A stretch of 64,000 bases of DNA from contig CATIUR010000003.1 in the NCBI GenBank assembly GCA_949592205.1, forward strand, positions 19,368,501-19,432,500, read 5' to 3'. Source of the stretch: Helichrysum umbraculigerum (Eukaryota > Streptophyta > Magnoliopsida > Asterales > Asteraceae). The notes below the pieces were generated by a model. That model searched no databases and had not been told where the DNA came from. It worked only from the letters and a program-made list of their open reading frames with translations. This document shows positions 32,548 through 45,100 of this stretch, piece after piece. Every line of letters starts with the position of its first letter. The stretch's first letter is position 1. Made by a program: the position numbers and the translations under genes.

Positions 32548-35107
32548 TGTAACACCCCCAAATTTGTTTAGCGGAAGCGTTTAGTTTAAGTACTGGGGTG
32601 TCACAATATTAACGCGTGCATACGTATCAGAGCTTATGATTACAACAGAACATAATATATTAAGATGCCAAAATGTTAATTACAAGATTTACGATTCATC
32701 GAATCGTACAAGTTAAAAGTAATAAGTATACAAAAGTGGATTTCTAGAATATGACAAAATAGTTTCAGTTATACTGGAGAAATCCATATGTTTTTCCAAA
32801 AATGTTGGCATCCTAAAGCTTCACGGGTCGCCTAATTCTCCATGTGTTGGCGATTCTTACATGCGCAGCTAATTCCCTGAAAAACATAGTAAAAGTCAAC
32901 AACTAGGTTGAGTGAATCCACAGGTTTAATGTTGTATGTTGTTGTTTGAAGTTTTGTAGTCATAGTTGTTGAACCAAATACGTTCATAAATAGTAATTGC
33001 CATAATAGTCGAGTAATGTTTAGTGGAACGTCATCCAAGGTATAAGTTTAGTGGGTTATTTGCCCAAAAGTTTCGGTTCATGTAGGGACGTTACCCAAAA
33101 TGCGGTTCATGTGGGATGTTGCCCAAAAATAGTTGCGTTGGGACGTTACCCAAATTATGTGTTTAAAAACGTGTTGCTGGTTGTTCCCTAGTAGTTTTAA
33201 AGTTTGAGTCGGTCGTTCTCCGACTAGTTACCAAATGTACCGGTCGTTCTCCGGTAAGATACCAAGTTAGCACCGGTCGTTCTCCGGCGAGATACACTGC
33301 TAGTACCGGTCGTTCTCCGGTAAGATACCATGTTAGTGTCGGTCGTTCTCCGACAAGTTACCAATATGTACCGGTCGTTCTCCGGTAAGATACAAAAATA
33401 GTTTCACATAGTGTTAATAGTTTATGTATGGAATACCAATTTGTACGGACAGTTGTAGTAGTTGACCGCAGTTATAAGCAGTTTTGTATAAGTGTACCAA
33501 AGATAGTTATGTGATAGTTTGTATAACAGTTTAACAGTTCAAGTACTCTAATTGTTCGAGTAAACAGTATGATAAATAATCATATAGTAAGAGCAGTTAT
33601 GACAATCATTAAATCAGTAAAGCATTTGACTATGTTTTCCACCCCAAAAGTAGTTAAAAACAGTAAAAGTAGGGGCTGTGAACTCACCTGTTGAGTTAAG
33701 TAGTTGTGCGAGTGCTAGCAAACCTAAGCCCAAGTACAGTCTGAAATCTCCTAACGCCCTAACGTACAAGATTTAATAAGTATGTGGATGTCTAAACTAA
33801 TCATCCATGCTAGTGTTTGTACAATCAAGCCACGTCCAAATCGTTCGTTTAAATGTTTACGTTGCATTTCGATGTTTGTGAAAATGTATACGACTCGTTG
33901 GTGATGTTTTGAAACATTAGTTCAAAAATGTTATTATCTCTTTTGCTACAGTACTGCTACAGTAAAATTTGACTTTTCTACAGTAACTTTGACTTCCAAA
34001 AATCTTGATTCTGCTTTCTGCGACACAAAATGCGACGTTAAGTGCGACGTCGCGTGCGACGTTAGGGTCTACGTCGCTATATACGACATCAGGATTTGGT
34101 GCGACGTAAGGATCAACGTCGCTGTGTGCGACTTCGCAATTTAATGCGACGTTAAAGGTGACGTCGCAGTATGCGACGTTGTGAGATGTTATGCGACGTA
34201 GCGACTGACGTCGCATTTAGCCCAAGCCAGATGCGACGTAGCGGACTGTTCGACGAACAGCTCGAAAATAATGAGTTTTGGTTCGTTTTTGGACATAATC
34301 GGTTGTATAAAACACTAAAACATGGTAATCTAAGTATATTAAACATGAAATATTAATTATAACATCGAAATCTAAAGATTTGCGGGATTTGTCGGAAACT
34401 TACGAGTGTCGGATTTGAAATCCGAAAAGGTAGAAGTGTAGATCGTGGTCTCGTGGTCGTTTTATTCCAAAGGAGGGTGATGATCCGATGCGTTTTTGGT
34501 GTAGTTTTAGTGTGATTTGTGTGGTTTTTGGGTGAGTTTAGAGAGAGGGAGGAGAAAAGAGAAAAGAAGAGAGAGAAAGAGATAGATGGAGAATGGAAGA
34601 AAAGGGAGGTGGGGAGGGGGTTTTGTCCCCTTTTTCGCCTCCGTGCTCGCACTCCGTGTTTGTTTACCCGATCGTTATATGTTAATTTTAACTAATATTT
34701 TTAATTACATATTTTTAAATTAGGATCTTTTTATGAAACCTAATTAATTTAGTTGTAAAATTTTAAACTTTGTTTTATTTAAATTGTACGAATTAAACGT
34801 TTTGCGTTATAAAATGATTTGTAAATATTTTTGACAAAATATTTATTCGTTACGACGTTATTTAATAATTTCGTTTTATTAACCAATTTTATTCACCAAC
34901 AGTCGTATGTTTTTGTCGCGTTTGTTTTCAAATTGTTCTGTACGTAATTACAGCTAATTACGAGTATGTAATACTACGCGTACTAACTAGTTGGGCTATG
35001 CTAGACTTACCTCTAAAATATGTTGTGAATTCACTCAAGTAGGGAATTAGCCTAATAATGCAAGTGATTAACGTCATTAATCGCGTTTAAATTTGCGGGG
35101 TGTTACA
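32548..35107 (-). repeat. 5' LTR of the gag-only element (right copy)
   Basis: 2,560 bp with the same termini as the left LTR. Differences seen by eye include a/c at 32890, a/g near 33164, a/c near 33393, two bases near 34079-34082, c/t near 34487, g/t near 34723 and g/a near 35085. Confidence 0.95.
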
Positions 35108-38100
35108 TAAAACTTATACTCCAAAACCAGAAACTAGAAATTATTATTATAGACCGTCACCACCTAATTTACAATATGAAGAAAGACATACTTTAGTACA
35201 AGCTAAATATGATGGTAATTATATATACGAATGGAATATAGACGGACAAACTGAATATCAGATATTAAATTTATTACAAGAAATGACAATGGCATCTACT
35301 GCTTATAAATCACAAAATAATGAAGAATCACAAGTAGTTGAAATGATTATAGCAGGATTCACTGGAATACTAAAAGGATGGTGGGATAGCTATGTAACAG
35401 AAGCAGATAAGCATGCTATATTAAATGCAAAAAAGACTATAATAAAAACTGAAAATAATCAAACATATCAAACACAAATAGATGACATGGTAAATTCATT
35501 AATTTTTGCTATATTAAAAAATTATGTAGGAAATCCAGCAGCATATCAAGAAAGAAATTCAGCTATATTATTAAACTTGACATGTAGAAAACTACAAGAT
35601 TTTAGATGGTATAAAGATGTGTTTTTAGTCAAGGTTATGACTAGGCCTGATTGTAAAGAAGCTTATTGGAAAGAAAGATTTATTGCAGGATTACCTAAGT
35701 TATTTGCAGAAAGGATTAGAAATAAATTAAGTCAAGATTATAACAATAATATATCTTATAAAGATTTAACTTATGGAGAAATTATAAATTATGTTAATCA
35801 AGAAGGACTAGCTATATGTTCGGATTTAAAGTTAAAAGCCAAGATTAAGAAAGAAGGAATAAATTCTAGACAAGAATTAGGAGACTTTTGTCAACAATAT
35901 GGATATGAAACCCTGAAATTACCTTCATCTAGGAAAATTAAATATAAGCCTAAAAATAGATATATTAGGAATAAGAGAAATTATAAAAGAGAGCAAGAAT
36001 ATGATAAAAAACACGAATATAAGAGAAATAAATTTAGAAGAAGAAAGACTCCATATAAAAATCATAAAGAAAATAAACAAAAGGATATTATAATATGCTA
36101 TAAATGTGGAAGAAATGGTCATATGGCAAAAGATTGTTATGCTAAAAAGAAAATAAATAAATTAGATATATCAGATGAACTTAAGAAACAAATAAGTAAG
36201 ATAATTCTTAAAGATAGTTCTAGTGAAGATAGTATGTCAGATTATAGCGAAAATGATATAAATGTTTTAGAAGAAAGTAGCTCTAGTTCTGAATCACAAA
36301 GCTGTGAATGTTTAGGAAATTGTAATTGTGATTATAAATCTATAAATGTAATTACCAAAAATGAAGAAGTTGAACAATTAATAGACTTAATAAATAAAAT
36401 AGAAGATAAGGATTTGAAAAAAGAATATTTTCAAAAATTAGAAGAAAAACTAATTACAAAGAAGAAAAGGTCATAAAAAGTAATCAAGGATATAATTTTA
36501 ATGAAATATGTAAAAGATTTAGTAAAGATAAAAATCCTATAACAATTCAAGAATTACAAGAAGAACTTAATAATGTAAAACTAGAAGTAAAATTATTAAA
36601 ACAAAGAATAGAAAATATAGAGAATAAAAAAGAAGATTCTAAAGAAAATCCTGAAATCGAATTAATAAATGAACCTTCTAAAAATGATCAAACCATAAAT
36701 ATAGTTAAAACGGTAAAATATCAAAGATGGTATACTAAAATAAATTTATTAATTAATAACGAACATAGAATAACTATAATTGCTCTATTAGACTCAGGAG
36801 CAGATTTAAATTGTATTCAAGAAGGATTAATACCAACAAAATATTTTGAAAAATCTACAGAAAAGTTATCCTCAGCAAGTGGATCAAGATTAAAAGTAAA
36901 CTATAAATTATCAAACGTACATATATGTAAAGAAAATTATTGTTTTAATACTCAGTTGATATTAGTAAAAAATTTAACCTCCCAATTGTTATTAGGACAA
37001 CCATTTATATTACAGTTGTATCCTTTTTATGCCGACGAAAATGGATTAACTACTAAAATTTTAAACAAAGAAATTACCTTTGAATTTATTCACCCTGTAG
37101 AAACTAAAGAAGTTAATATATTAATAAATAAGAGAAAACATATAGAATATTTAGTAAGTGAAATAAATGAAAAAAGAATTTGTAATCAGTTAATAGATAA
37201 AAATATACAAACAAAGATAAAATTATTAGAAGAGAAATTTAAAATAATATATGTGCAGCCATTCCCAATGCATTTTGGAAAAGAAAACAACATATAGTAG
37301 GATTACCCTATATTAAAAATTTTAATGAAAAAGATATTCCTACAAAATCAAAATCTATACATATGTCTATAGAATTAGAACAACATTGTAAAAAAGAAAT
37401 ACAAGATTTATTAGAAAAAGGACTTATACGTCCATCAAAGTCCCCTTGGTCATGCTCTGCCTTTTATGTAATAAATAACGCTGAAATAGAAAGAGGAGTA
37501 CCAAGATTAGTAATAAACTATAAACCTTTAAATAAAGTTTTAGAATGGATTAGGTATCCTATACCAAATAAAAGAGATTTATTAAAGAAATTATATAATT
37601 CAAAAATATTTTCTAAATTTGATATGAAATCTGGATTTTGGCAAATACAAATTAAAGAAGAAGATAAATATAAAACTGGTTTTAATGTACCCTTTGGACA
37701 TTATGAATGGAATGTAATGCCCTTTGGACTAAAGAATGCCCCATCAGAATTTCAAAATATAATGAATGATATAATATTACCACTTGGAAATTTTGCTATA
37801 GTATATATTGATGATGTTTTAATATTTTCAAAAAATATAGATCAACATTTTAAACATTTAAATACTTTCTATAACACTATATATAAAAATGGTTTAGCAG
37901 TTTCACCAACAAAGATGTCTTTATTTCAAACTGAAATAAGATTTTTAGGACATAATATAATTCAAGGAACTATTAAACCCATTGAAAGAAGTTTAGAATT
38001 TACAAATAAATTCCCTGATGAAATAAAGGATAAAACTCAATTACAAAGATTTTTAGGATGTTTAAATTATATACATGATTTCTTTAAAGATTTAGGAATT

Positions 38101-38627
38101 ATATGCAAACCATTATATGACAGATTAAAAAAGAATCCAAAGCCTTGGACAGAAGAACATAATAAAATTGTAAGACATATAAAAGAAAAAATTAAAGTTC
38201 TACCATGCTTAAATATACCTCATCCTGATGCTAATCTAATAGTAGAAACAGATGCAAGTGATCTAGGTTATGGTGGTATATTAAAACAAAAATTGTCAAA
38301 TAATGATAAAGAACAATTAGTAAGATTTTATTCTGGATCATGGAATGATACCCAGAAAAATTATTCTACTGTTAAGAAAGAAATTTTGAGCATTGTTTTA
38401 AACATTAAAAAGTTTGAAGATGATTTATATATGAAAACTTTTATTTTAAGAATTGATTGTTTATCTGCAAAATATATTTTAGAAAAGGATATAAAAAATT
38501 TAATCTCTAAACAGATTTTTGCAAGATGGCAAGCTATATTAAGTAATTTTGATTTTACTATTGAATTTATCAAAGGAGAGAATAATTCTCTACCAGACTT
38601 TTTATCTCGAGAATTTTTGCAGGGAAA

Positions 38628-39833
38628 ATGAGCAGCTCAAGCAAGAAAGTTATTTTAACCAAACAAACCCAACCATCATCCTCTAATCAAAGAGAGTTTC
38701 CAGCTTTACCTATACACCCAAACAGATTTGGTCCTATAGCACCAAGAGCAAGACCTCCATATTCTGCTCTTGTACAAAATATACCTATTCCAACTTCACC
38801 TATAAGTCAGATTTCTCCTAATAGAGTAACAGTTCCTATATCACCAAGAAGTCCTTTTGCAACTCAAACAAGTCCTTCTACTTCCAGCCAATCTAGTACT
38901 CCAGAGTACCATATAAATCCAAACAGACAAATTATCAAAATCCTTGAACCTTTAGAAGAACAAAAATTACAACAGAACTTTTTAACCTTAACCGATTATT
39001 TATATCCCAGAGGATGTCATTTTTATGTCGATAACTATAAAACCAGAGAGTATTATGAAGCAGTTCTAATTTCAAGTGGATCTGCTAGTATTGATCATAC
39101 TATAACCAAGAAGAATTCTGGTTATATCGATTGCAGTAAAGCAAAGATATTTAAAATAATCACTCCAGAAGAATGGTCTACAAAACCCTATGATTACAAA
39201 ACCCTTTCCAACTACCCTACTTATCCAGTCTATAATTACTATGATTATCAAGATGCTTGGTTCTATGCCTTTTTAGTAAGAAGCTTTAGTCACACCTGGT
39301 TTTTCTACTTTTCTGATAAATTTAATGGAATCTATCCAAGATGGTTTATTAAATGGTTCAGATATTTTGGAAATATCCCGGCTACCTTTCCAGCAAGAGT
39401 ATTAGAAGGATATCATAAATATAAAGACTATTTTATGCAAGATCATTTATGTCCAGCTGAGTATACCCTACAATTCACTGCTATATTCAAGTTACCATGG
39501 ATAATATTATTCACCTATAAAAAACAAGAAGCTCAAGATACATCTCCACCCTTATTCTATAGACAATTCAGTGCAAAATGGTGGAAGCGGATTAATGAAA
39601 CCCAAGCTGATATTAATGCAGTTATTGATTATTATAAAAAATGGAGTATTGAAAGCAGTTCCTCTACTGAAGTCCCAGAAATTCAAGACGAAGATTTTGT
39701 TAGAAGATTACAATAATGTTCATCTAAAGAAGAAATACAAAGAATTATAAATGAAATCAAAGAATCTTCAAGTTCTAGCGAAGATTTATTTCAAGATTCT
39801 CAAGATCCTTATGCAAATATTGTATTAAATTAA
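38628..39833 (+). pseudogene. Last ORF (Trp/Tyr-rich protein), copy A, stop at codon 363
   Basis: The ATG overlaps the polyprotein stop (ATGA). The frame is 401 codons, cut by TAA at 39714-39716 where copies B and C have a serine codon (tca). The product has a Ser/Pro-rich N-terminus (about 1-100, with REFPALP and repeated SP motifs) and an aromatic domain (about 195-320: YNYYDYQDAWFYAF, HTWFFYFSDKF, YPRWFIKWFRYFG). The tail is Ser/Glu-rich. Its place matches the caulimovirus transactivator or florendovirus ORF2, but I do not see a transactivator motif, so the function is unassigned. Confidence 0.75.
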
Positions 39834-40510
39834 AATCTATATTAAAGAACAAAAATATCTTTCATGTAATCCAGAAAAGAAATATTTCTATATAAAAATA
39901 AGAATTATTATTCACTATAATCCAGAAAGAAAATTATAATCATTCTTTTATCATGGCCGACAAAGGCAAAATTATTAAAGAAAAAGAAAGTTAATAGTCA
40001 ACAAAGGTGTGAAGAATCCAAGAAAGATGATCATGCAGAGTATTCAAGAAAGAAGAAGACGACAAAGAAAATATTAAAGAAAGGTTTCATGGCCGACAAA
40101 AGCAAAATTATTAAAGCAAAAGGAAGAAAAGAAAAGCAGCCGGTTAACACTCTATTATTAAAGACATTATGAAAGAATAACCGGAAGATGTCAGTTTACA
40201 TGAAGAATCAAGAAGATCAAGTTCATCTATAAAAGACGAAGAAAATGAAAGAAGAGGCATTCGAAAATTTACATGAAAAAACCCTCTATTATATTATCAA
40301 CCTCTCAATGTTCAAAACATCTAGATTTTAATATATGTATATCTCCTATAGTCAAGTCGGAGTCTGAATCTATAGAGCAGGAAGCAAGTTCCGGTATACT
40401 ACCTTGTTGTAATTCAGATTCTATAAATAAAGGTATAATTCTATAATCCTTTTCTTTAGGCTATGTCTATTTTATATTAAGTTTACGGTTTACGCGGTCC
40501 TGTACAGATT
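39834..40510 (+). promoter_or_regulatory. Virus intergenic region with promoter and poly(A) signals, copy A
   Basis: 677 bp between the last ORF and the primer site. A TATA-type ctataaataaagg at 40421-40433 can serve as TATA box (tataaat) and poly(A) signal (aataaa). Two direct copies of a roughly 28-bp segment, catggccgacaaa followed by gcaaaattattaaag, lie at 39954 and 40089, where enhancer repeats would be expected. B and C carry the same region. Confidence 0.6.
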
Positions 40511-40527
40511 TGGTATCAGAGCCATGG
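40511..40527 (+). promoter_or_regulatory. tRNA-Met primer-binding site, copy B
   Basis: The same TGGTATCAGAGCCATGG site as in copy A; the next one, at 48331-48347, marks the start of a partial further unit. Confidence 0.9.
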
Positions 40528-40568
40528 CCTTTCTTTTTGAGGTGGTAGGATATAGATAAATTGTTCAT

Positions 40569-40763
40569 ATGATGATTAATATAAGTTTAAATTTTCTCAT
40601 GTTAAAAGAAAAGGTGATTTATATGTTAGAAAAATATACGTCTGCGTTGGTAAGCCCTGGCGATCAGTCGGTTGGATTAGCCGCACTTGAAGTAAGACGG
40701 CCGTACCACGACGATATGGGGGTGTTCCCGGAGAAAGTATATTGGTCTAATTATATAAATTAA
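40569..40763 (+). CDS. Short leader ORF, 64 codons (copy B)
   Basis: The same frame as at 25693, with one Val-to-Leu change. Open. Function unknown. Confidence 0.4.
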   Translation: MMINISLNFLMLKEKVIYMLEKYTSALVSPGDQSVGLAALEVRRPYHDDMGVFPEKVYWSNYIN

Positions 40764-40807
40764 GTTTTCTGATAACAAGTTAAAATTAGAACAAATATTT
40801 GCAAAAT

Positions 40808-41869
40808 ATGAATAGATTATCTAAATTACTACTAAATCGAAAGGGTGGTTCTACTTCTGATATAGAAGAAGAACATGATCAAACAAACTCTATTGAAGTT
40901 TCTATAGATAAAATTGAAAAAAGTTTATGTGATTGGAGTATACATAAACAAGATGTTAGAACTATTTATAAAATAGGATCATTTGATTATTTTCAAGGAT
41001 ATTCTATAAAAACAACTGAGAAAGTAATACCTTTATTACAAAATCACCAAAATATACAACTATTCTCTAATACTGTTATAAAAGAACATAGAAAAAATTA
41101 TAAATTTTTACATATAGGATTAGTTCAAGTTGCTATCAAACCTATGATAAGATTAGGAATAGATGTCCCTATATTGGTTATATTAAGAGATGCTAGACTA
41201 TTAGATTTTAAAAATTCTTTATTAGCTATGGCAGAATCTAATATATGTAATGGCCCAATATATTTTAATTGCTATCCAAATTTCACTATATCTTTATTTG
41301 ATCAAAATATACTAGATACTTTAACATTAACTATAAAAATAAAAAATTTAGAAATAAAGAATAAGTCAGATCCTATAGTAGTAATATATAGAGTATATTA
41401 TAAAACCATGACAACCACTATAGAACCTCGTTCTAAGTTAGTATCACCTAAAGATGAAACTTTAGTATTTGAAGCAAATTCTAAACATTCTAGAGTAAAT
41501 GTACCTAAAAAATTAAAATGGAATGAAATAACTCAAAATCAAAGTTGGAATATTAAAGATATATGTATACCTAAACCTATAGAAAATAAAAATAAAATAT
41601 CAAACATAGTAGAACATACAGATGGAAGTATAAATATAACTTTTGAAAATGAAAAATTAGAGCCATCTAGATTTTCCACTTATATACCTGAAACATCTAG
41701 TTCTATGTCAGAAGAAACAATAGATTTAAGGAAAGCTAGATCTATGAGAATGAAAGGAGTAGATTTTAGTCAACATATACCTCAGCCTTTATATGAAGAA
41801 GAGAATAAAAGTGAAGATTTTTCTTATAAACCTACAAAATCTGAAGTAGATTATTATGATCAATTATAA
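40808..41869 (+). CDS. Movement protein (30K superfamily), copy B
   Basis: ATG at 40808, 353 codons, no stop. It differs from copy A at about nine residues (for example Gly for Asp near the start of the protein, His for Pro in the WSI.KQD segment). Same VILRDAR core. Spacing to the next ORF is 9 bp. Confidence 0.8.
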   Translation: MNRLSKLLLNRKGGSTSDIEEEHDQTNSIEVSIDKIEKSLCDWSIHKQDVRTIYKIGSFDYFQGYSIKTTEKVIPLLQNHQNIQLFSNTVIKEHRKNYKFLHIGLVQVAIKPMIRLGIDVPILVILRDARLLDFKNSLLAMAESNICNGPIYFNCYPNFTISLFDQNILDTLTLTIKIKNLEIKNKSDPIVVIYRVYYKTMTTTIEPRSKLVSPKDETLVFEANSKHSRVNVPKKLKWNEITQNQSWNIKDICIPKPIENKNKISNIVEHTDGSINITFENEKLEPSRFSTYIPETSSSMSEETIDLRKARSMRMKGVDFSQHIPQPLYEEENKSEDFSYKPTKSEVDYYDQL

Positions 41870-41878
41870 ATAATAAAT

Positions 41879-42139
41879 ATGAGTAAAATACAAATGAATA
41901 ATGAGCATAATAGTAATATATCTTTACAATTAATGTTTTTAAATCAAGAAAGAGAAACATTATTAAAAAGTTTAAAAAGTTTTAAAGAAAAAACTAATAT
42001 AAATTATGAATATCTAGCTAAAGACCAAATAGAAAAGGTAGAATCATTAAAAGATAAATATATAAAATCAACAATAACTTTATTAGAAATAAATTGGTAT
42101 TTAATAGAAAAGTTAAGATCCAAATTAATTATTTGTTAA
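41879..42139 (+). CDS. Small coiled-coil-like ORF, 86 codons (copy B)
   Basis: Same as in copy A except Ile for Thr at residue 4. Two bases precede the polyprotein ATG. Confidence 0.55.
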   Translation: MSKIQMNNEHNSNISLQLMFLNQERETLLKSLKSFKEKTNINYEYLAKDQIEKVESLKDKYIKSTITLLEINWYLIEKLRSKLIIC

Positions 42140-42141
42140 AA

Positions 42142-45100
42142 ATGCCAAAAATTAAGACAACTATAACTATACACGATTTAAACTATTTAGAAAATGAAAT
42201 AAATAATGATTATAATAAAGAAAAGTTAGAATGGTATAATAATAATTTCACTAAAAGCCGAAGAAGTTGTAATCAATTGACTTGGCATTTATACTTATAT
42301 GAAAATAATGAAGTCATGCCATTTTTCTCATGGTTACAATTATATTGTGCAAAAGAAAAAATATATTACCCATTTTTAGAAAAAGCAGAAACTATAATAA
42401 AACTAAATAAAACATATAGAAATCTTAAGAATAAAGAAGAATCTATAGGAATACATCCACCATATGAAGATGTAATTATAAAACAAGATAATAAAGATTA
42501 TATAGGTGTACCCTTAGTACAAATAAAAGAACAACAGGAACAAGATAAAACTCTAAAACAAATTGTATACCAAAATAATTATACTAATGAAGTATTAAAT
42601 ACAATAGGACAACAATTAAATAGAATCGAAAAAATAGAAGAAAACAAAGTTGAAGAAGACAAACCAAACACTTCTAATACAAAACAAGAATATGAAAAAA
42701 GTCCATTATTTATACCTCATCATATAGATACTCCTATAAATTTAGGAAAATAAAATGTTATATTAAAAGAAATTGAAAAGAAATTATCTTTATTAAGTAT
42801 AACAGACAAAACTATAAATACAGTAAATGAAGAAAATTATTCAGATGATGATTTATCTGATATAGAAAATCAATTTAATAATAATAATGAAATAAATAAA
42901 GTAAAATATAATTCTTATACATCAAATAAAACTTATACTCCAAAACCAGAAACTAGAAATTATTATTATAGACCGTCACCACCTGATTTACAATATGAAG
43001 AAAGACATACTTTAGTACAAGCTAAATATGATGGTAATTCTATATACGAATGGAATATAGACGGACAAACTGAATATCAGATATTAAATTTATTACAAGA
43101 AATGACAATGGCATCTACTGCTTATAAATCACAAAATAATGAAGAATCACAAGTAGTTGAAATGATTATAGCAGGATTCACTGGAATACTAAAAGGATGG
43201 TGGGATAGCTGTGTAACAGAAGCAGATAAGCATGCTATATTAAATGCAAAAAAGACTATAATAAAAACTGAAAATAATCAAACATATCAAACACAAATAG
43301 ATGACATGGTAAATTCATTAATTTTTGCTATATTAAAAAATTATGTAGGAAATCCAGCAGCATATCAAGAAAGAAATTCAGCTTTATTATTAAACTTGAC
43401 ATTTAGAAAACTACAAGATTTTAGATGGTATAAAGATGTGTTTTTAGCCAAGGTTATGACTAGGCCTGATTGTAAAGAAGCTTATTGGAAAGAAAGATTT
43501 ATTGCAGGATTACCTAAGTTATTTGCAGAAAGGATTAGAAATAAATTAAGTCAAGATTATAACAATAATATACCTTATAAAGATTTAACTTATGGAGAAA
43601 TTATAAATTATGTTAATCAAGAAGGACTAGCTATATGTTCGGATTTAAAGTTAAAAGCCAAGATTAAGAAAGAAGGAATAAATTCTAGACAAGAATTAGG
43701 AGACTTTTGTCAACAATATGGATATGAAACCCTGAAATTACCTCCATCTAGGAAAATTAAATATAAGCCTAAAAATAGATATATTAGGAATAAGAGAAAT
43801 TATAAAAGAGAGCAAGAATATGATAAAAAACACGAATATAAGAGAAATAAATTTAGAAGAAGAAAGACTCCATATAAAAATCATAAAGAAAATAAACAAA
43901 AGGATATTATAATATGCTATAAATGTGGAAGAAATGGTCATATGGCAAAAGATTGTTATGCTAAAAAGAAAATAAATGAATTAGATATATCAGATGAACT
44001 TAAGAAACAAATAAGTAAGATAATTCTTAAAGATAGTTCTAGTGAAGATAGTATGTCAGATTATAGCGAAAATGATATAAATGTTTTAGAAGAAAGTAGC
44101 TCTAGTTCTGAATCACAAAGCTGTGAATGTTTAGGAAATTGTAATTGTGATTATAAATCTATAAATGTAATTACCAAAAATGAAGAAGTTGAACAATTAA
44201 TAGACTTAATAAATAAAATAGAAGATAAGGATTTGAAAAAAGAATATTTTCAAAAATTAGAAGAAAAACTAAATACCAAAGAAGAAAAGGTCATAAAAAG
44301 TAATCAAGGATATAATTTTAATGAAATATGTAAAAGATTTAGTAAAGATAAAAATCCTATAACAATTCAAGAATTACAAGAAGAACTTAATAATGTAAAA
44401 CTAGAAGTAAAATTATTAAAACAAAGAATAGAAAATATAGAGAATAAAAAAGAAGATTCTAAAGAAAATCCTGAAATCGAATTAATAAATGAACCTTCTA
44501 AAAATGATCAAACCATAAATATAGTTAAAACAGTAAAATATCAAAGATGGTATACTAAAATAAATTTATTAATTAATAACGAACATAGAATAACTATAAT
44601 TGCTCTATTAGACTCAGGAGCAGATTTAAATTGTATTCAAGAAGGATTAATACCAACAAAATATTTTGAAAAATCTACAGAAAAGTTATCCTCAGCAAGT
44701 GGATCAAGATTAAAAGTAAACTATAAATTATCAAACGTACATATATGTAAAGAAAATTATTGTTTTAATACTCAGTTGATATTAGTAAAAAATTTAACCT
44801 CCCAATTGTTATTAGGACAACCATTTATATTACAGTTGTATCCTTTTTATGCCGACGAAAATGGATTAACTACTAAAATTTTAAACAAAGAAATTACCTT
44901 TGAATTTATTCACCCTGTAGAAACTAAAGAAGTTAATATATTAATAAATAAGAGAAAACATATAGAATATTTAGTAAGTGAAATAAATGAAAAAAGAATT
45001 TGTAATCAGTTAATAGATAAAAATATACAAACAAAGATAAAATTATTAGAAGAGAAATTTTAAAATAATATATGTGCAGCCATTCTCAATGCATTTTGGA

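Larger units (their letters stand above)
28056..35107 (-). mobile_element. Gag-only LTR retrotransposon (TR-GAG-like) inside copy A
   Basis: Two direct 2,560-bp LTRs (28056-30615 and 32548-35107) enclose only 1,932 bp. A perfect 5-bp duplication, taaaa, flanks it (28051-28055 and 35108-35112), and copies B and C show the empty site. Primer site, polypurine tract and gag all read on the minus strand; there is no protease, RT, RNase H or integrase. This matches the TR-GAG class: terminal repeats, gag, no pol. I counted about eight differences between the LTRs by eye, about 0.3%, so the insertion is recent. A deletion derivative of a full gypsy element is the alternative. Confidence 0.9.
27266..38631 (+). 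pseudogene. Coat-protease-RT-RNase H polyprotein, copy A (interrupted)
   Basis: It starts at the ATG at 27266, 2 bp after the small ORF; the longer frame opens with TTG. After about 263 codons it is cut by the LTR element (28056-35107, TAAAA duplicated) and resumes at 35113. Domains: coat core with GWWDSYVTEADKH and YWKERFIAGLPKLF (35380-35720), CCHC zinc finger CYKCGRNGHMAKDC (36096-36137), aspartic protease LLDSGAD (near 36787), RT with FGLKNAPSEFQ and YIDD (37803-37814), RNase H with TDASD (near 38250). Further breaks are one-base deletions near 36450 and 37245. The stop TGA overlaps the next ATG as ATGA at 38628. Confidence 0.9.
25617..40492 (+). mobile_element. Endogenous caulimovirid copy A (plus), split by an LTR element
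   Basis: A complete unit of about 7.82 kb once the 7,052-bp LTR insertion and its 5-bp duplication are removed, running from the primer site to the next primer site. It begins at cgcggtcctg beside a (TA)n tract and continues head-to-tail into copy B. Gene content: leader ORF, movement protein, small ORF, coat-pol polyprotein, last ORF, then a promoter/poly(A) region. Visible lesions are the insertion at 28056, single-base deletions near 36450 and 37245, and a stop at 39714. The genus is undetermined: movement protein is separate, and coat and pol are fused. Confidence 0.9.

Noticed and set aside
43738..43941. Hydrophobic antisense ORF within the virus zinc-finger region (also at 35925 and 52808)
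   Set aside because: It is an antisense shadow of the Lys/Arg-rich polyprotein segment, giving Ile/Phe/Leu codons in reverse.
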